Source of the DNA: Lysinibacillus_B sp042920265 | Lineage (GTDB): Bacteria > Bacillota > Bacilli > Bacillales_A > Planococcaceae | Direction: 5' to 3' | Assembly: GCF_042920265.1 (NCBI RefSeq) | Contig: NZ_JBDQZI010000004.1 | Coordinates: forward strand, 289,147 to 353,146 | DNA length: 64,000 nucleotides | Part shown: in pieces, positions 32,728 through 43,014 of the stretch | Layout: each line of letters starts with the position of its first letter | Position numbering within the stretch: the first letter of the stretch is position 1 | Program-made: the position numbers and the translations under genes | Notes under the pieces: model-generated | Database searches by the model: none | Seen by the model: only the letters and a program-made list of their open reading frames with translations | Told to the model about the DNA's origin: nothing

Positions 32728-34303
32728 ATTTTACTTCTTGTTCTAAAGCTTGGAATTCTGCCATCCTCGCGGTTGCACGCCAATAATGATAGACGAGTCG
32801 ATCGATCCATAGAAGTGCCTCTACCTTTGATACTGCTTCTTCCAATGCTTTTTCACTTGTTACGGAACGTTCGAAGTATTCCGCACGTTTAATACGACGT
32901 TCTTGCGCCATCTCTTGCGAAGTTTGTTCAAGTATAATCGAAATTTCTAATAACTTATCGTCATCATGTAGTACGTCTGTAATATCAGTTAAAATTGCTT
33001 GCCATTTAATCATTAATTTCTCTTGGAAATAAATCGCTTCCACCTTTTGTTGTTCTCTTAGCACTTTGATTAAACGGCTCAAATGATCCAACGTATGCAA
33101 AATGCAAATATGTTGATGCCGCTCTTTACTAGAGGTTGACTGGACTAAATTTAAGAAATCACGTGTTTGATCGATTGCTTCTTCTACTTCAAGCATCATC
33201 TTTTCATATTCAACCGTTACTTTCTTTTCCGCAATCAGTAATTTTAAAGCGCTCGTTAAATGCATCATAATATCTCGCAGCGTTTTATAGCTGACGTAAA
33301 TCGCTACAGATGGTACTTGTATTAAACTATCATCCAGATTTTTCGTTAATGCATTTTCACGTTCAGGTATAATTTTCATCAGTACGTTCGCAAATACTTT
33401 CATAAACGGTAAGAAAATAAGCATCCCGATTACACTAAACATTGTATGGAAAATAGCAAGTGCCAGCGTTTGATCGAATTCTCCAGCAATTCTTTCTGTG
33501 ATCCATTTTGCTACTTTGATAAAATATGTAAACCCAATTGTGACAAAGACAGCTGTAATCGCATTAAATAAAAAATGCGTCATCGCTGTACGCTTAGCGG
33601 ATACAGATGCACCAATTGCTGCAAAAAGTGCAGTAGCTGTCGTACCGATATTTTGCCCAATAACTAAATAAGCTGCCTGGTTAAAGTCAATTGCCCCTGC
33701 AAATAAGGCGGTTAAGGTTGCCGCCATCGCCGCGCTTGATGCCTGCATAATTACCGTCATCACTAACCCAATCAAAATTAACAAAATAATCGAGATAAAC
33801 GAATCAGCAGGAAGGGATTCAAATGAAATCAAGTCTTGTGCCGACCCCATCCCCTGTTGTAACATATCAATCCCAAGGAATAATAAACCAAACCCTGCCA
33901 GAACACTACCAAATTTTTTAATGTCATTTGGTGCAATTAACGACATAAATACACCGACACCAATAATCGGCAAGCTCATTGTTTGAAGGCTAATTTTAAA
34001 GCCAATTAATGAAATAATCCAACCTGTACTCGTGCTCCCAATGTTCGCACCGATAATGACACCAATCGATTGTAAAAATGTTAATAAGCCTGCACTAACA
34101 AAGCCGATTGTTAACAGCGTAGTAGCCGTAGAGGACTGCACTAAAACGGTCATGAGCGCACCCGTTATAATTGCTGTAAATGTCCCTTTTGTAAATGTAT
34201 TGAGCCACCTTTTTAACGCTTCACCCGCCACTTCTTTTAACCCATTTGTCAGCATTGTCATGCCTAATAAAAATAAACCAATCCCACCAAAAATCGTAAG
34301 CAT
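32726..34303 (-). CDS. Na/Pi cotransporter family protein with PhoU-like tail
   Basis: A 525-aa protein. The N-terminal ~310 residues are the NptA-type membrane domain with paired repeats, each with a QSSTATT/QASSAAM signature (VLVQSSTATTLLTIGF and VIMQASSAAMAATL). The C-terminal ~200 residues are helical and PhoU-like. Sodium-dependent phosphate uptake is likely. AGGTG-type site upstream of the ATG. Confidence 0.9.
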   Translation of the reverse strand: MLTIFGGIGLFLLGMTMLTNGLKEVAGEALKRWLNTFTKGTFTAIITGALMTVLVQSSTATTLLTIGFVSAGLLTFLQSIGVIIGANIGSTSTGWIISLIGFKISLQTMSLPIIGVGVFMSLIAPNDIKKFGSVLAGFGLLFLGIDMLQQGMGSAQDLISFESLPADSFISIILLILIGLVMTVIMQASSAAMAATLTALFAGAIDFNQAAYLVIGQNIGTTATALFAAIGASVSAKRTAMTHFLFNAITAVFVTIGFTYFIKVAKWITERIAGEFDQTLALAIFHTMFSVIGMLIFLPFMKVFANVLMKIIPERENALTKNLDDSLIQVPSVAIYVSYKTLRDIMMHLTSALKLLIAEKKVTVEYEKMMLEVEEAIDQTRDFLNLVQSTSSKERHQHICILHTLDHLSRLIKVLREQQKVEAIYFQEKLMIKWQAILTDITDVLHDDDKLLEISIILEQTSQEMAQERRIKRAEYFERSVTSEKALEEAVSKVEALLWIDRLVYHYWRATARMAEFQALEQEVK

Positions 34304-34417
34304 TCACACACCACCAATATTTACTAGTCAACTATTAAGTCTACCAGTTCTTTCATATAAAATTAACAATAAATTTACAATAAAACAACATTAAGTTAAA
34401 ATTAAAAAGCTGTGCAT

Positions 34418-34624
34418 TCACACAGCCTTTAAGTAAATCACAAGTTCTTGACGATATACACCATCCTCTAAGTAGTGATCTAAATTATGAAAATCATATT
34501 GGTAATTACCATGCGGGAATGTAACACTTTCCCCTTGTACTGCTGCTAAGAGACCTGCCACATCTGTTGAGACCATCTCTAAAACTTCTTCACCCGTTGC
34601 TGTTAAAACAAATACTATGTTCAT
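34418..34624 (-). CDS. Small conserved-looking protein (68 aa)
   Basis: MNIVFVLTATGEEVLEMVS start behind AAAGGAGG. Compact alpha/beta; unrecognised. It follows the 175-aa gene in the same direction, 54 bases away, so the two may form a small operon ending at the hairpin near 34,408-34,430 (AAAAGCTGTG ... CACAGCCTTT). Confidence 0.6.
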   Translation of the reverse strand: MNIVFVLTATGEEVLEMVSTDVAGLLAAVQGESVTFPHGNYQYDFHNLDHYLEDGVYRQELVIYLKAV

Positions 34625-34678
34625 AAGTCCTCCTTTATACCACATTCACAGTCTATGTGAACGACAAACACCTTCACT

Positions 34679-35206
34679 TTACGCACCAATAAATAATGTC
34701 GATTGTGCAATCGCTAAAAAAAATGCGGCATCTTGCACTGGACTTTCTGGCATGATTTCTAACGTCATACTAAACGTGTCCGATATTTCATCGTACACGG
34801 GTAGCCAACGAGCAACTAGTGTATCACTAATGAGAAAAGCTGACCAATCTTCCATTGCTTTATCGATTTTCATTTCGAGTGCAGTACCTTTAATAAACAG
34901 CTCAGGCACGCCAATTCGCCAGTTCTCATAGTTAATTACATATGTTTCATTCGTACGATAATCTGTTGCCTCATACCATAAGCGACCTTTCCGTTGTACT
35001 TTACGACACATAAATACGGCCTTGTCTTCCGTTGTTTTCACTACGTACTTTAAAAAGTAGCGATAATCAAAATAGCCGTCCAATAATTTTTTTAAGCCAT
35101 TATCATATACACGATTTAGTGTAAACGCATGTTGACCTGCTTCCAAGACTGGTATATCTTCCGTGGCATTTAACCTTGCGGGTACTTCATATGTAAATAC
35201 GTTCAT
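34679..35206 (-). CDS. Protein of unknown function, possible LURP-one/tubby-like fold
   Basis: A 175-aa beta-rich protein (RLNATEDIPVLEAGQHAFTLNRVYDNG ... YRYFLKYVVKT ... WRIGVPELFIKGTALEMKID ... FSMTLEIMPESPVQDAAFFLAIA). The strand-rich pattern and the final hydrophobic helix recall tubby C-terminal-like (LURP-one-related) proteins of Bacillus, but this is only an impression. ATG start; its binding site (AGGATT) is weak. Confidence 0.6.
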   Translation of the reverse strand: MNVFTYEVPARLNATEDIPVLEAGQHAFTLNRVYDNGLKKLLDGYFDYRYFLKYVVKTTEDKAVFMCRKVQRKGRLWYEATDYRTNETYVINYENWRIGVPELFIKGTALEMKIDKAMEDWSAFLISDTLVARWLPVYDEISDTFSMTLEIMPESPVQDAAFFLAIAQSTLFIGA

Positions 35207-35248
35207 TTGTTCAATCCTTTAAAAAATAACTTTTATTTTGGCTCTTCA

Positions 35249-35435
35249 CCAAAATATGTACTTGACCGCACATTCCGTTACGGGCGGACGCTTTCCGCGG
35301 GCGAGGTCGAGCCTCCTCGTCGCTCATACTTCGCTCCTGCGGGGTCTCGACTTTCTCGCTTTTCCCGCTGGAGTCGCCGCCCTTCACTCCATGTGCTTTT
35401 AGAATCCTACTTTTTTAACCAAGAACATATTTTGG
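35249..35435. repeat. GC-rich palindromic intergenic repeat with 11-bp terminal inverted repeats
   Basis: The ends CCAAAATATGT and ACATATTTTGG are perfect inverted repeats. The core (35277-35385) is GC-rich, with GCTTTCCGCGGGC and CCTCCTCGTCGCTC blocks. The same blocks recur at 57733-57882. The rest of the 460-base gap holds only the terminator at 35571. Confidence 0.7.
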
Positions 35436-35570
35436 CATTAAACTTTTATTTTGTTCCAAATCTATTTAGAAAATTGAGCGACTGCATATAATGTACATCA
35501 AATGCTTGATATTCATCAAGTACCGATCTTTTGGAATACTGATAAAAAGGTGATTTGTTTGAAAAAAGTG

Positions 35571-35609
35571 AAACTAGCCTTGTCGGAAATAATCCAACAA
35601 GGCTAGTTT
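35571..35609 (-). terminator. Terminator of the aspartokinase gene
   Basis: Perfect 13-bp stem AAACTAGCCTTGT/ACAAGGCTAGTTT; minus-strand continuation CACTTTTTTC. Confidence 0.75.
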
Positions 35610-35670
35610 GGTAACAAGTGTTTGTTTAAGATGCAATTAAGCGAACGATTTTAGCGCTAATCGCTATTCG

Positions 35671-37029
35671 TTACATTTTCACTGCGGAAAAAAATTCGCT
35701 ATATAACGCTTTTAAAATTTGGTCTTCAAATTGTTTGTTTACCCCAAACACTAGGCTTACTTCAGAAGAACCTTGATTAATCATTTCAATATTTGCGCCT
35801 GTCGAAGAAATCGCTGTTGTTGCACGCGCAGCTAGGCCTGTATTATTGCGCATCCCTTCCCCTACGATAACGATCATCGAGAAGCCATGACGGAAATGTG
35901 CATCATCCGCATGTAATTCTTCTTTTACGCGATTTACGATACGCTCTTCTTTTTCTGGTGTTAATTGATTCGAACGCATAATAACTGAAATATCATCTAA
36001 GCCAGATGGCGTGTGTTCATAAGAAATATTTTCTTCTTCAATAATTTGAAGCAGTTTTCGTCCGAAGCCAACTTCACGGTTCATTAAATATTTTGATACA
36101 TATAAAATGGAAAATCCACTATCTGCCGAAATCCCTGTCACCGAGCGACCTTGCTCTGAACGAGTAGGTACAATGCGTGTACCCGGCGCGGATGGGTTAT
36201 TTGTATTTTTAATGTTCACTGGAATACCTTGTCTATACACAGGCATTAATGCTTCATCATGGAAAACAGCAAAGCCTGCATATGATAACTCTCTCATTTC
36301 TCGATAAGTAATTTCTTTAATTTCTGCTGGGTTGTTGATTACTTTTGGATTTGCTGAAAATACACAGTCTACATCCGTAAAGTTTTCGTAAAGGTCAGCA
36401 CTCACAGCTGAAGCTAAAATTGACCCTGTAATATCTGAACCACCACGGTCAAATGTACGTAAAATACCGTCTTTAGTATAGCCGAAGAAGCCAGGGAAAA
36501 TCACAACTTCCTCTGTATCCTTTAATACGCTTAATTTTTCATAAGCTTCAGATAAAGCATATGTGCGTTCAGGAAGATCATTAACAAGTAACCCTTCCTT
36601 CGGGCTGACATAACGCGCTGGTAAGCCCGCTACATTAAAGTAAGCGGCAATTAGCTTTGCATTATTATCTTCACCACTTGCTTTTAAATTATCGATAAAC
36701 AAATCTTTATTAGACTTATCGCCTGCAACACGCTCACGTAAATCTGCAGCGATAATTTCCGACATCGTCTGATCTAAACCTAAACCACTTGTAATATCTT
36801 CATATCGATTGACAACAGCATTAATTTTTGACTCAACATCACCGCCAATAAGTGCCGTTTCCGCTAGATCGATTAATAAATCCGTAACTTTAATATCTTC
36901 ACTTGAACGTTTTCCAGGAGCTGAAACAGCAACTACTTTGCGTTCAGGATTCGATTTAACAATGTTAAATACTTTTTTAATTTGCTCTGCACTTGCGACG
37001 GAAGTACCGCCAAATTTACATACTATCAT
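35671..37029 (-). CDS. Aspartate kinase (YclM/aspartokinase III type)
   Basis: A 452-aa enzyme that phosphorylates aspartate, the first step to lysine, threonine and methionine. Kinase motifs: VCKFGGTSVA at the N-terminus, TFDRGGSDITGS, then two ACT domains (GFSILYVSKYLMNREVGF and MIVIVGEGMRNNTGLAARA). Length and sequence style fit the threonine/lysine-regulated isozyme YclM of B. subtilis. Monocistronic; no lysine riboswitch is visible in the 270-base leader. Confidence 0.93.
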   Translation of the reverse strand: MIVCKFGGTSVASAEQIKKVFNIVKSNPERKVVAVSAPGKRSSEDIKVTDLLIDLAETALIGGDVESKINAVVNRYEDITSGLGLDQTMSEIIAADLRERVAGDKSNKDLFIDNLKASGEDNNAKLIAAYFNVAGLPARYVSPKEGLLVNDLPERTYALSEAYEKLSVLKDTEEVVIFPGFFGYTKDGILRTFDRGGSDITGSILASAVSADLYENFTDVDCVFSANPKVINNPAEIKEITYREMRELSYAGFAVFHDEALMPVYRQGIPVNIKNTNNPSAPGTRIVPTRSEQGRSVTGISADSGFSILYVSKYLMNREVGFGRKLLQIIEEENISYEHTPSGLDDISVIMRSNQLTPEKEERIVNRVKEELHADDAHFRHGFSMIVIVGEGMRNNTGLAARATTAISSTGANIEMINQGSSEVSLVFGVNKQFEDQILKALYSEFFSAVKM

Positions 37030-37301
37030 TTCACCAGATCCTTACTTAATAATGTTGTTGTACTTCTAGAAAAAACATTTGATTTCCCACAGTGTACAAA
37101 CTATAGGCGTAAACGTCAAGAGAATTCTAAAAAATCAAACGAATCATCCAAATAAAAAGTGACTAATTTCCGAACTTGTTTGTTTATTATATGTAAATTT
37201 GATTGAAATGGTAAGTTATTTTCATTTTCAAAAGTAAAATTTACATAATGAATAAAAATAGTATCACCATATACTTTCAACGTCTAGTTAGCATGCGTAT
37301 A

Positions 37302-39374
37302 TTATTTTTTTTGTTGTCTACTAGGGGTAAAAAGAAATTCCAGTTTCTCACCGTTTAGCTTTAATTTTGCCTTTCCTTTTTTACCGCTTTTCCATGTAAA
37401 CAAAATCTCTCGCGTTTCTTTCCCCGCGAGTAACTTTTTCATATCAGTAGGCGTAATTTTGCCTTTCATGAGTGATTTGCTAATATAGAATTTACAAGAT
37501 TTATTTGTACAATTGTACCCTTTAAATCCTTCTACTACTGAATCCCCACATGTAACACATTTCCCTACAATCACGACTTCTTTTTCTGCAACGGTCATTT
37601 CAAGTGCTTTCATTTTTGCGGTTGTATCGTGAATAAATTGCTGCATGTCTGTATAAAACTGGCGCGAGCTAAGAGAGCCGTCCACAATATCCTTTAACTT
37701 CTTGCTCCACACAGCCGTCAAAACAGGTGAGACAACATCATGATTACCAAGCGACCTAATAACATCAATCCCGAAATCGGTTGCCGCAAGCGATTTTCCT
37801 TCCCGCATCATCATACCGATTGAAAGAAGTTTTTCCATAATTTCTGCTCTCGTTGCACTTGTTCCAATGCCTTCAGCGTCTTTTAAGATGGCCTGGAGTG
37901 TTTTATCTTCCACAAAGCGACCTGCATGAAACATCGCATCGAGCAAAGTACTATCTGTATAACGAGCTGGTGGCTCTGTCATTTTCGATAAGATTTGGCT
38001 ACTATGAACGTTCAGCTGTTGCCCTTCTTTTAGTAGCGGTAGCGGTCGTTCTTCTTTTCGCTTTTGCGCTTCGTAAAGAACTGTGTAGCCTTTATCAATC
38101 ACCGTATTGCCACTTGCTTTAAAATGATGCTCCCCACATAGTAGCATGACATTCGTTTTATCTAATACATAAGGAGGTAAAAAAATAGCGAGCAGTCGTT
38201 TGACAATTAACTCATAAATTTTCACTTCTGCCGGTGTTAAAGTTTTCTTACCGACAGCTACATCCGTAATCGTAATTGCATGGTGATCGGTTAATTTTTT
38301 ATCATCCACATATCTTTTCGTATACATCGTCTTTTGTATATGTGCTTCATTACTTAAAATGTGTTTGGCTACTTGTTCAAACTGTGGTAGAGTGGCCGCT
38401 ACTTGTAATTGATGAGCAATCGTTTTAGCAAATGCAGTTGGTAAATGTTTGGACTCGGTACGGGGATACGTAATAAGCTTTTTTTCATATAAGCTTTGGG
38501 CTATTTTTAGCGTCTCTGCCGACGTAAAGCCGTAAAACTTATTTGCCTCTTTTTGTAGTTCTAGTAAAGAATGCAAACTCGGCGCAAATATTGTTTTTCG
38601 TTCTGTTTCAATTTGCTTCACGAATGCAGTAGGTGCTAACTTCGCCTGAATCACTTGTGCGGCTTCCAATGAATCGATTTTGTTTGTTTTGGCAATCGGA
38701 TCGAACCAAAGTGCTTTCAATTCACCTGTATCTAACTCAAGCTGGAAATACGGCGTTGGAACGAAATCTCGAATTTCTAACTCTCGTTTTACGACAATCG
38801 CTAAAGTGGGTGTCATGACACGCCCTACTTTAATCGTACGTCCGCCTTTTACGGTTGCGGCACGTGTTAAATTTAATCCTACAAGCCAGTCAAAAATCAT
38901 TCGGTACATGGCAGCGTTGCGTAAATTCCGAATCATTTCATCGTTTTCATCAATTAAATGCTCTAAAGAATGACGAATAGCAGCGTCTGTCGTTTGTGAT
39001 GTCCAAAAACGCTTTACAGGCAGTGCACATCTAGCTTTTTTATAGAAAGAGTAAAAGATATTTTCTCCTTCCATCCCTGCGTCACAAGCATTAATAATAA
39101 AGTCATATTGATTTGTTTTTAGCAATGCTTCAATGTCTTTATATACTTTATAGGCACTCTTTTTTACACGAAATTCATATTTAGCTGGCATCATTGGGAG
39201 AAGATCTAAACTCCACTTTTTCCATTCTGCATGATACTCATGTGGCTCTTTTAACTCTACAACATGCCCGACAAAAGATGTAAAATCAATTGTATACGGT
39301 AGTGTTATTTTGTTATAAACCTTTTGGATATCGCGCATTAGGGAAGGTTTTTCGGCGATTAATAACGCTTTCAA
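37302..39374 (-). CDS. topB: DNA topoisomerase III
   Basis: A 690-aa type IA topoisomerase: N-terminal Toprim domain (KALLIAEKPSLMRDIQ ... DACDAGMEGE), active-site tyrosine in KLITYPRTESKHLP, and a C-terminal zinc finger (CVTCGDSVVEGFKGYNCTNKSCKFY) followed by a topoisomerase C-terminal repeat. It decatenates and relaxes negatively supercoiled DNA. The TTG at 39374 has AAAGGAGGGGATGAA upstream; upstream in-frame codons have no binding site. Confidence 0.93.
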   Translation of the reverse strand: MKALLIAEKPSLMRDIQKVYNKITLPYTIDFTSFVGHVVELKEPHEYHAEWKKWSLDLLPMMPAKYEFRVKKSAYKVYKDIEALLKTNQYDFIINACDAGMEGENIFYSFYKKARCALPVKRFWTSQTTDAAIRHSLEHLIDENDEMIRNLRNAAMYRMIFDWLVGLNLTRAATVKGGRTIKVGRVMTPTLAIVVKRELEIRDFVPTPYFQLELDTGELKALWFDPIAKTNKIDSLEAAQVIQAKLAPTAFVKQIETERKTIFAPSLHSLLELQKEANKFYGFTSAETLKIAQSLYEKKLITYPRTESKHLPTAFAKTIAHQLQVAATLPQFEQVAKHILSNEAHIQKTMYTKRYVDDKKLTDHHAITITDVAVGKKTLTPAEVKIYELIVKRLLAIFLPPYVLDKTNVMLLCGEHHFKASGNTVIDKGYTVLYEAQKRKEERPLPLLKEGQQLNVHSSQILSKMTEPPARYTDSTLLDAMFHAGRFVEDKTLQAILKDAEGIGTSATRAEIMEKLLSIGMMMREGKSLAATDFGIDVIRSLGNHDVVSPVLTAVWSKKLKDIVDGSLSSRQFYTDMQQFIHDTTAKMKALEMTVAEKEVVIVGKCVTCGDSVVEGFKGYNCTNKSCKFYISKSLMKGKITPTDMKKLLAGKETREILFTWKSGKKGKAKLKLNGEKLEFLFTPSRQQKK

Positions 39375-39480
39375 TTCATCCCCTCCTTTTACTCGTAAGT
39401 ATAGTAAAGAACGTATGTTTTGTAAATGTGGATTCATGTGATGGGGGCAATAACTCAATTATTTAGAAGGAGGCTTATAC

Positions 39481-41100
39481 ATGAAGAAAAACGTTTCTTC
39501 ACAAACTTGGGCACTGACTCTTTTTGCAATCGGTGTATTTATGGCTGCACTCGATAACGGGATTATTAGTGCAGCACTCACAACGATTAACAGTTCATTT
39601 GACGTTTCTCCTAACTGGGGGGCTTGGGGAATCACAATATACACACTCGGTTTAGCCATCAGTGTACCGATTATTGGGAAGCTCTCCGACCGCTACGGAC
39701 GAAAAAAATTATTTATTATTGAAATTGCGATTTTTGGCATTGGTTCATTACTTGTAGCACTTAGCCCAAACTTTACGTTCTATTTAATCGCACGCTTTAT
39801 TCAATCAATGGGTGGTGGCGGTATTTTCATCATTGGTAGCTCACATATACTGAGCACCCTCCCTGCCGAAAAACAAGGGAAAGCACTTGGCATGCTAGGT
39901 GGGATGAACGGCATTGCTGCTGTATTAGGGCCAAACGTTGGTAGTTTTTTAATAGATGTAACGGGTAGCTGGCATGTGCTCTTTCTCATCAATGTACCAA
40001 TCGCTATCTTTCTCATCATTTTTGGCTTACTAAAACTAGAAGAAACAAGCGAGCCAAATCCAGGCAAACTCGACTTATTCGGCACAGTTCTATTATCACT
40101 CGCCATTTTAGGGATTATGTATGGACTCACGAATATCGAGGGTGTTCACTTCTTTGCCAGTTTACTTGAACCAACTGTATATGGCTTTATTCTTGTAGGA
40201 ATTGTTCTATTTATTGGCTTATTATTTTATGAAAGTCGACTGGAAGCTAAAAATGGAGACCCTATTTTACCCTTTAACTTACTAAAAAAACCACCTTACT
40301 TATTTACATTACTTATTGGATTGTTCTCGGGCGCACTATTAGCGGCCATGATTTTTATTCCTGCGTTTTCTGAACAAGTATTAGGTATCCCTGCAGAAAA
40401 ATCAGGCTACTGGATGACACCACTTGCCATTGCTGCGGGGATTGGCGCTGGAGTTGGCGGTGCCTTCGTCGATAAAAAAGGACCGATTTTCGCGATTATC
40501 TTATCAGGGATTCTTTCCATGATTGGATTTTTCCTCTTCCCATTTTGGATTGAGGCAAAATGGCACTTTATCGTGGCATCTATTGTAGCAGGTGTTGGCA
40601 TGGGGATGATTCTCGGTGCACCGCTCAATATTTTAGCAACGGAAGGGATCAAAAAAGATAAAGGGACATCTATTGCGACGCTCTCTTTAGTTCGGCAAAT
40701 CGGGATGACGCTTGCACCAACGATCTATGCTGGATTTATCGCCCGCGGTTTTAATGACATGCCTACTCTTTTTGCAACAGCGTTTCCTGAAAAACTGCAA
40801 GCAAACTTAAATCATGTAACACTATCTAATGAAGCGCAAGCTGAAATGGGGCAATTTGCACAACGTTTTACAGATGGCACTGAAATCTCTCAAGAGACAA
40901 TAAGTACAGCCATCGCGAATATCCAGGACCCAACGCTAAAAGAACTCATTACATCTACTGTAACAGACATGACAACAATGGCTGCACAAAACGGATATGG
41001 TGGATTGTTTATGTCAGCTAGTATCATCTCCATTCTGATTTTAGTAACAGCATGTATTTTAGCGTTGATTCGTGAAAAATATATCTCTTCCACTTCTTAA
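39481..41100 (+). CDS. MFS drug exporter, DHA2 family (second)
   Basis: A 539-aa, 14-helix transporter. Start LTLFAIGVFMAALDNGIISAAL (family D residue in TM1), motif A GKLSDRYGRKKLF, motif C GIAAVLGPNVGSFLID. A ~60-residue extracellular loop lies near the C-terminus (NHVTLSNEAQAEMGQFAQRF). Multidrug or surfactant efflux is likely. Divergent from topB, with AGAAGGAGG before the ATG. Confidence 0.92.
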   Translation: MKKNVSSQTWALTLFAIGVFMAALDNGIISAALTTINSSFDVSPNWGAWGITIYTLGLAISVPIIGKLSDRYGRKKLFIIEIAIFGIGSLLVALSPNFTFYLIARFIQSMGGGGIFIIGSSHILSTLPAEKQGKALGMLGGMNGIAAVLGPNVGSFLIDVTGSWHVLFLINVPIAIFLIIFGLLKLEETSEPNPGKLDLFGTVLLSLAILGIMYGLTNIEGVHFFASLLEPTVYGFILVGIVLFIGLLFYESRLEAKNGDPILPFNLLKKPPYLFTLLIGLFSGALLAAMIFIPAFSEQVLGIPAEKSGYWMTPLAIAAGIGAGVGGAFVDKKGPIFAIILSGILSMIGFFLFPFWIEAKWHFIVASIVAGVGMGMILGAPLNILATEGIKKDKGTSIATLSLVRQIGMTLAPTIYAGFIARGFNDMPTLFATAFPEKLQANLNHVTLSNEAQAEMGQFAQRFTDGTEISQETISTAIANIQDPTLKELITSTVTDMTTMAAQNGYGGLFMSASIISILILVTACILALIREKYISSTS

Positions 41101-41106
41101 AAAAGT

Positions 41107-41136
41107 AGACGAATCGTTATAGCGATTCGTCTTTCT
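41107..41136 (+). terminator. Terminator of the second MFS gene
   Basis: AGACGAATCG/CGATTCGTCT stem, six-base loop, followed by TTCTTATT. Confidence 0.75.
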
Positions 41137-41302
41137 TATTTCCTGGGCAATTTTCTCATTATTTCGATAATTAAAGAGAAATAAATGATTTTATTTCCAA
41201 AATACAATTTACGTGCATAAAACAGAAAATATTATATTAATCTAGAAAATATATACATATCAATGTTATAATGCACTTATATATAGCTAGGGGGAATGGA
41301 AG

Positions 41303-41701
41303 ATGAAAGTAACGAAAAGAACCGTTTTATGGATTGTCCCAATACTTCTCATTGGTGCATTTTACTATTTTTACGGACCTAAAGATGCGATTACAGAAAA
41401 CGCGTATATTGACTATGTTAAGAGCCAAACATTAGTGGACAATAGTAATTTAACAGTGGAACAAGCCTTTAATAACTATTGTGAAGTAAGTGACTGGGTG
41501 TTTTTCGAGACACAACGTGGACAAAAAGTAGTGGAATTTAAGGGGAAATGTCCTGTTGAAGAAATAACACAATCGGTTAATTTACAATTCCTTGTTGATG
41601 ATGAACAGACTGAACATACAGTTGGCGCAATGTTACTCAATGATGTTAAGCAATCATCTGAAGAGCGGGATACATTTATTCAAACCATTTATAAGAATTA
41701 A
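41303..41701 (+). CDS. Membrane-anchored protein of unknown function (132 aa)
   Basis: N-terminal membrane helix (VLWIVPILLIGAFYYFYG) and a small outside domain with two cysteines (NNYCEVSDWVFFETQ, FKGKCPVEEI) that may pair. No family recognised. AGGGGGAATGGAAG before the ATG. Stands alone. Confidence 0.65.
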   Translation: MKVTKRTVLWIVPILLIGAFYYFYGPKDAITENAYIDYVKSQTLVDNSNLTVEQAFNNYCEVSDWVFFETQRGQKVVEFKGKCPVEEITQSVNLQFLVDDEQTEHTVGAMLLNDVKQSSEERDTFIQTIYKN

Positions 41702-41828
41702 CTCCTACAGAAAAAAATGGTCTCTTCTCCTATAGAATGAGATCATTTTTTATATGTTTAGTTATCTTCTTTAGGAAAAAATCTGAAACTCAATAAGGTC
41801 TGATTCGTATAATAAATGAGGTGATTCC

Positions 41829-42131
41829 ATGAGTACGTGGCTTTCTTTTACTATTGTGATTGTTACGGCAGTCGTAAATTACATAAGATATCGTGAAGCT
41901 TTTAACGAGCTGACCAAGAAAGAGTGGACACAATATATCGGCAGTTTCTTCTTAGCATGGATTGTAGCGATCATCATCATTATAGGCGGAAAAGAAATAC
42001 TAAACCCATTACCATTAACAGGCTCGTTTGAAAAGGCTATTGAGTGGATGCTCATCATAGTAGGTTTAATGTTGGCATTGCGAATTATGTACAGTATGAT
42101 GCCTAAAAAACTGAAGGATGCGTTTGAGTGA
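41829..42131 (+). CDS. Small membrane protein (100 aa)
   Basis: Three hydrophobic segments (LSFTIVIVTAVVNYI, IGSFFLAWIVAIIIIIGG, AIEWMLIIVGLMLALRI). Unrecognised. GAGGTGATTCC before the ATG; a terminator follows at 42177. Confidence 0.65.
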   Translation: MSTWLSFTIVIVTAVVNYIRYREAFNELTKKEWTQYIGSFFLAWIVAIIIIIGGKEILNPLPLTGSFEKAIEWMLIIVGLMLALRIMYSMMPKKLKDAFE

Positions 42132-42176
42132 AAAGAGTAGTATGTATTTTGCAAGAATGGACCTTTAAACGAACTA

Positions 42177-42219
42177 AAAAGCGCTCATTTTCATGCTTGT
42201 TTTTTATATGAGCGCTTTT
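42177..42219 (+). terminator. Terminator downstream of the 100-aa membrane protein
   Basis: AAAAGCGCTCAT/ATGAGCGCTTTT, 12-bp stem, 19-base loop. Works in both directions with the sigma-factor gene. Confidence 0.75.
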
Positions 42220-42255
42220 CTAGCCTATTTTTACTCCCATTTTTTCAAAGCAACA

Positions 42256-42762
42256 TTAATCATGACATTTTAATTCCGCTACCTTCCCCTGAAATGTATG
42301 AATCAATTTCTGACGCAAGCGATGTTTACGTTTTCGTATTCCCTCGACCGAAATGCCGTACTCCTTTGCTAGTTGCTCATTGGATTGATCCTTTATAAAC
42401 ACATCGTGGAGTAGCTTTTTTTCCGCCGCCTTTAACTGCCCTGCTACCTTTTCAAACAGTGAATTTTCGGAAATGACTTGTTGTTTTTGTTCCACATAAA
42501 AGGTCATTTTTTCATCTGTTGTCGCAATAAAGCGCGCCTCTTTTTTCGCATTTTTGCGCAAAGCATCAATGACGTCGTACCACATTTGATTATACACATA
42601 CGCCTTTAAGTCATATTTACTCGCATCATATGTTTCCCATGCTTGCCATAACGCGATAAATGCGATCTGTTTATACTCATCTCGATTTTTATAAATACGA
42701 CATTTGGACAATAGCTTCTCTATGACAGGCTCCATTTCAGTAACTAGCTTTTCAAACTCCAT
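42256..42762 (-). CDS. Sigma-70 family RNA polymerase sigma factor
   Basis: A 168-aa sigma factor. Region 2 (RIYKNRDEYKQIAFIALWQAWETYDASKYDLKAYVYNQMWYDVIDALRK) and region 4 (LKAAEKKLLHDVFIKDQSNEQLAKEYGISVEGIRKRKHRLRQKL) are both present, with a short linker. It resembles small competence/late-growth sigma factors (SigH-like ComX group) more than ECF factors. No anti-sigma gene is adjacent. The target promoters cannot be read here. Confidence 0.85.
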   Translation of the reverse strand: MEFEKLVTEMEPVIEKLLSKCRIYKNRDEYKQIAFIALWQAWETYDASKYDLKAYVYNQMWYDVIDALRKNAKKEARFIATTDEKMTFYVEQKQQVISENSLFEKVAGQLKAAEKKLLHDVFIKDQSNEQLAKEYGISVEGIRKRKHRLRQKLIHTFQGKVAELKCHD

Positions 42763-43014
42763 TACCTTGTTCGTCCTTCTAGATCATGCATGCTCTGTTT
42801 ATTCCTAGGTAATGTAAACGTACTGAAAAGCATAGACAATCTCAAAAAGGATTTTCTATAAAAAAAGAACGTAAAACGACTTTACTACTTGATTTTGCTT
42901 TATCGAATACGCTAATTCCCTATTATTTTTACGTTTTATATCCGTTTTATTTTTACAAATTCAAATACGCTGTTGACAAAAGTTCAATTGTCAGGCATTC
43001 TTATACACAAATAA

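Noticed and set aside
35207..35491. 94-aa frame within the GC-rich repeat
   Set aside because: The frame arises from the palindromic repeat; its Arg/Ser-rich product is an artefact.
37030..37301. Possible lysine riboswitch before the aspartokinase
   Set aside because: None of the conserved lysine-riboswitch loop sequences could be found in the leader.
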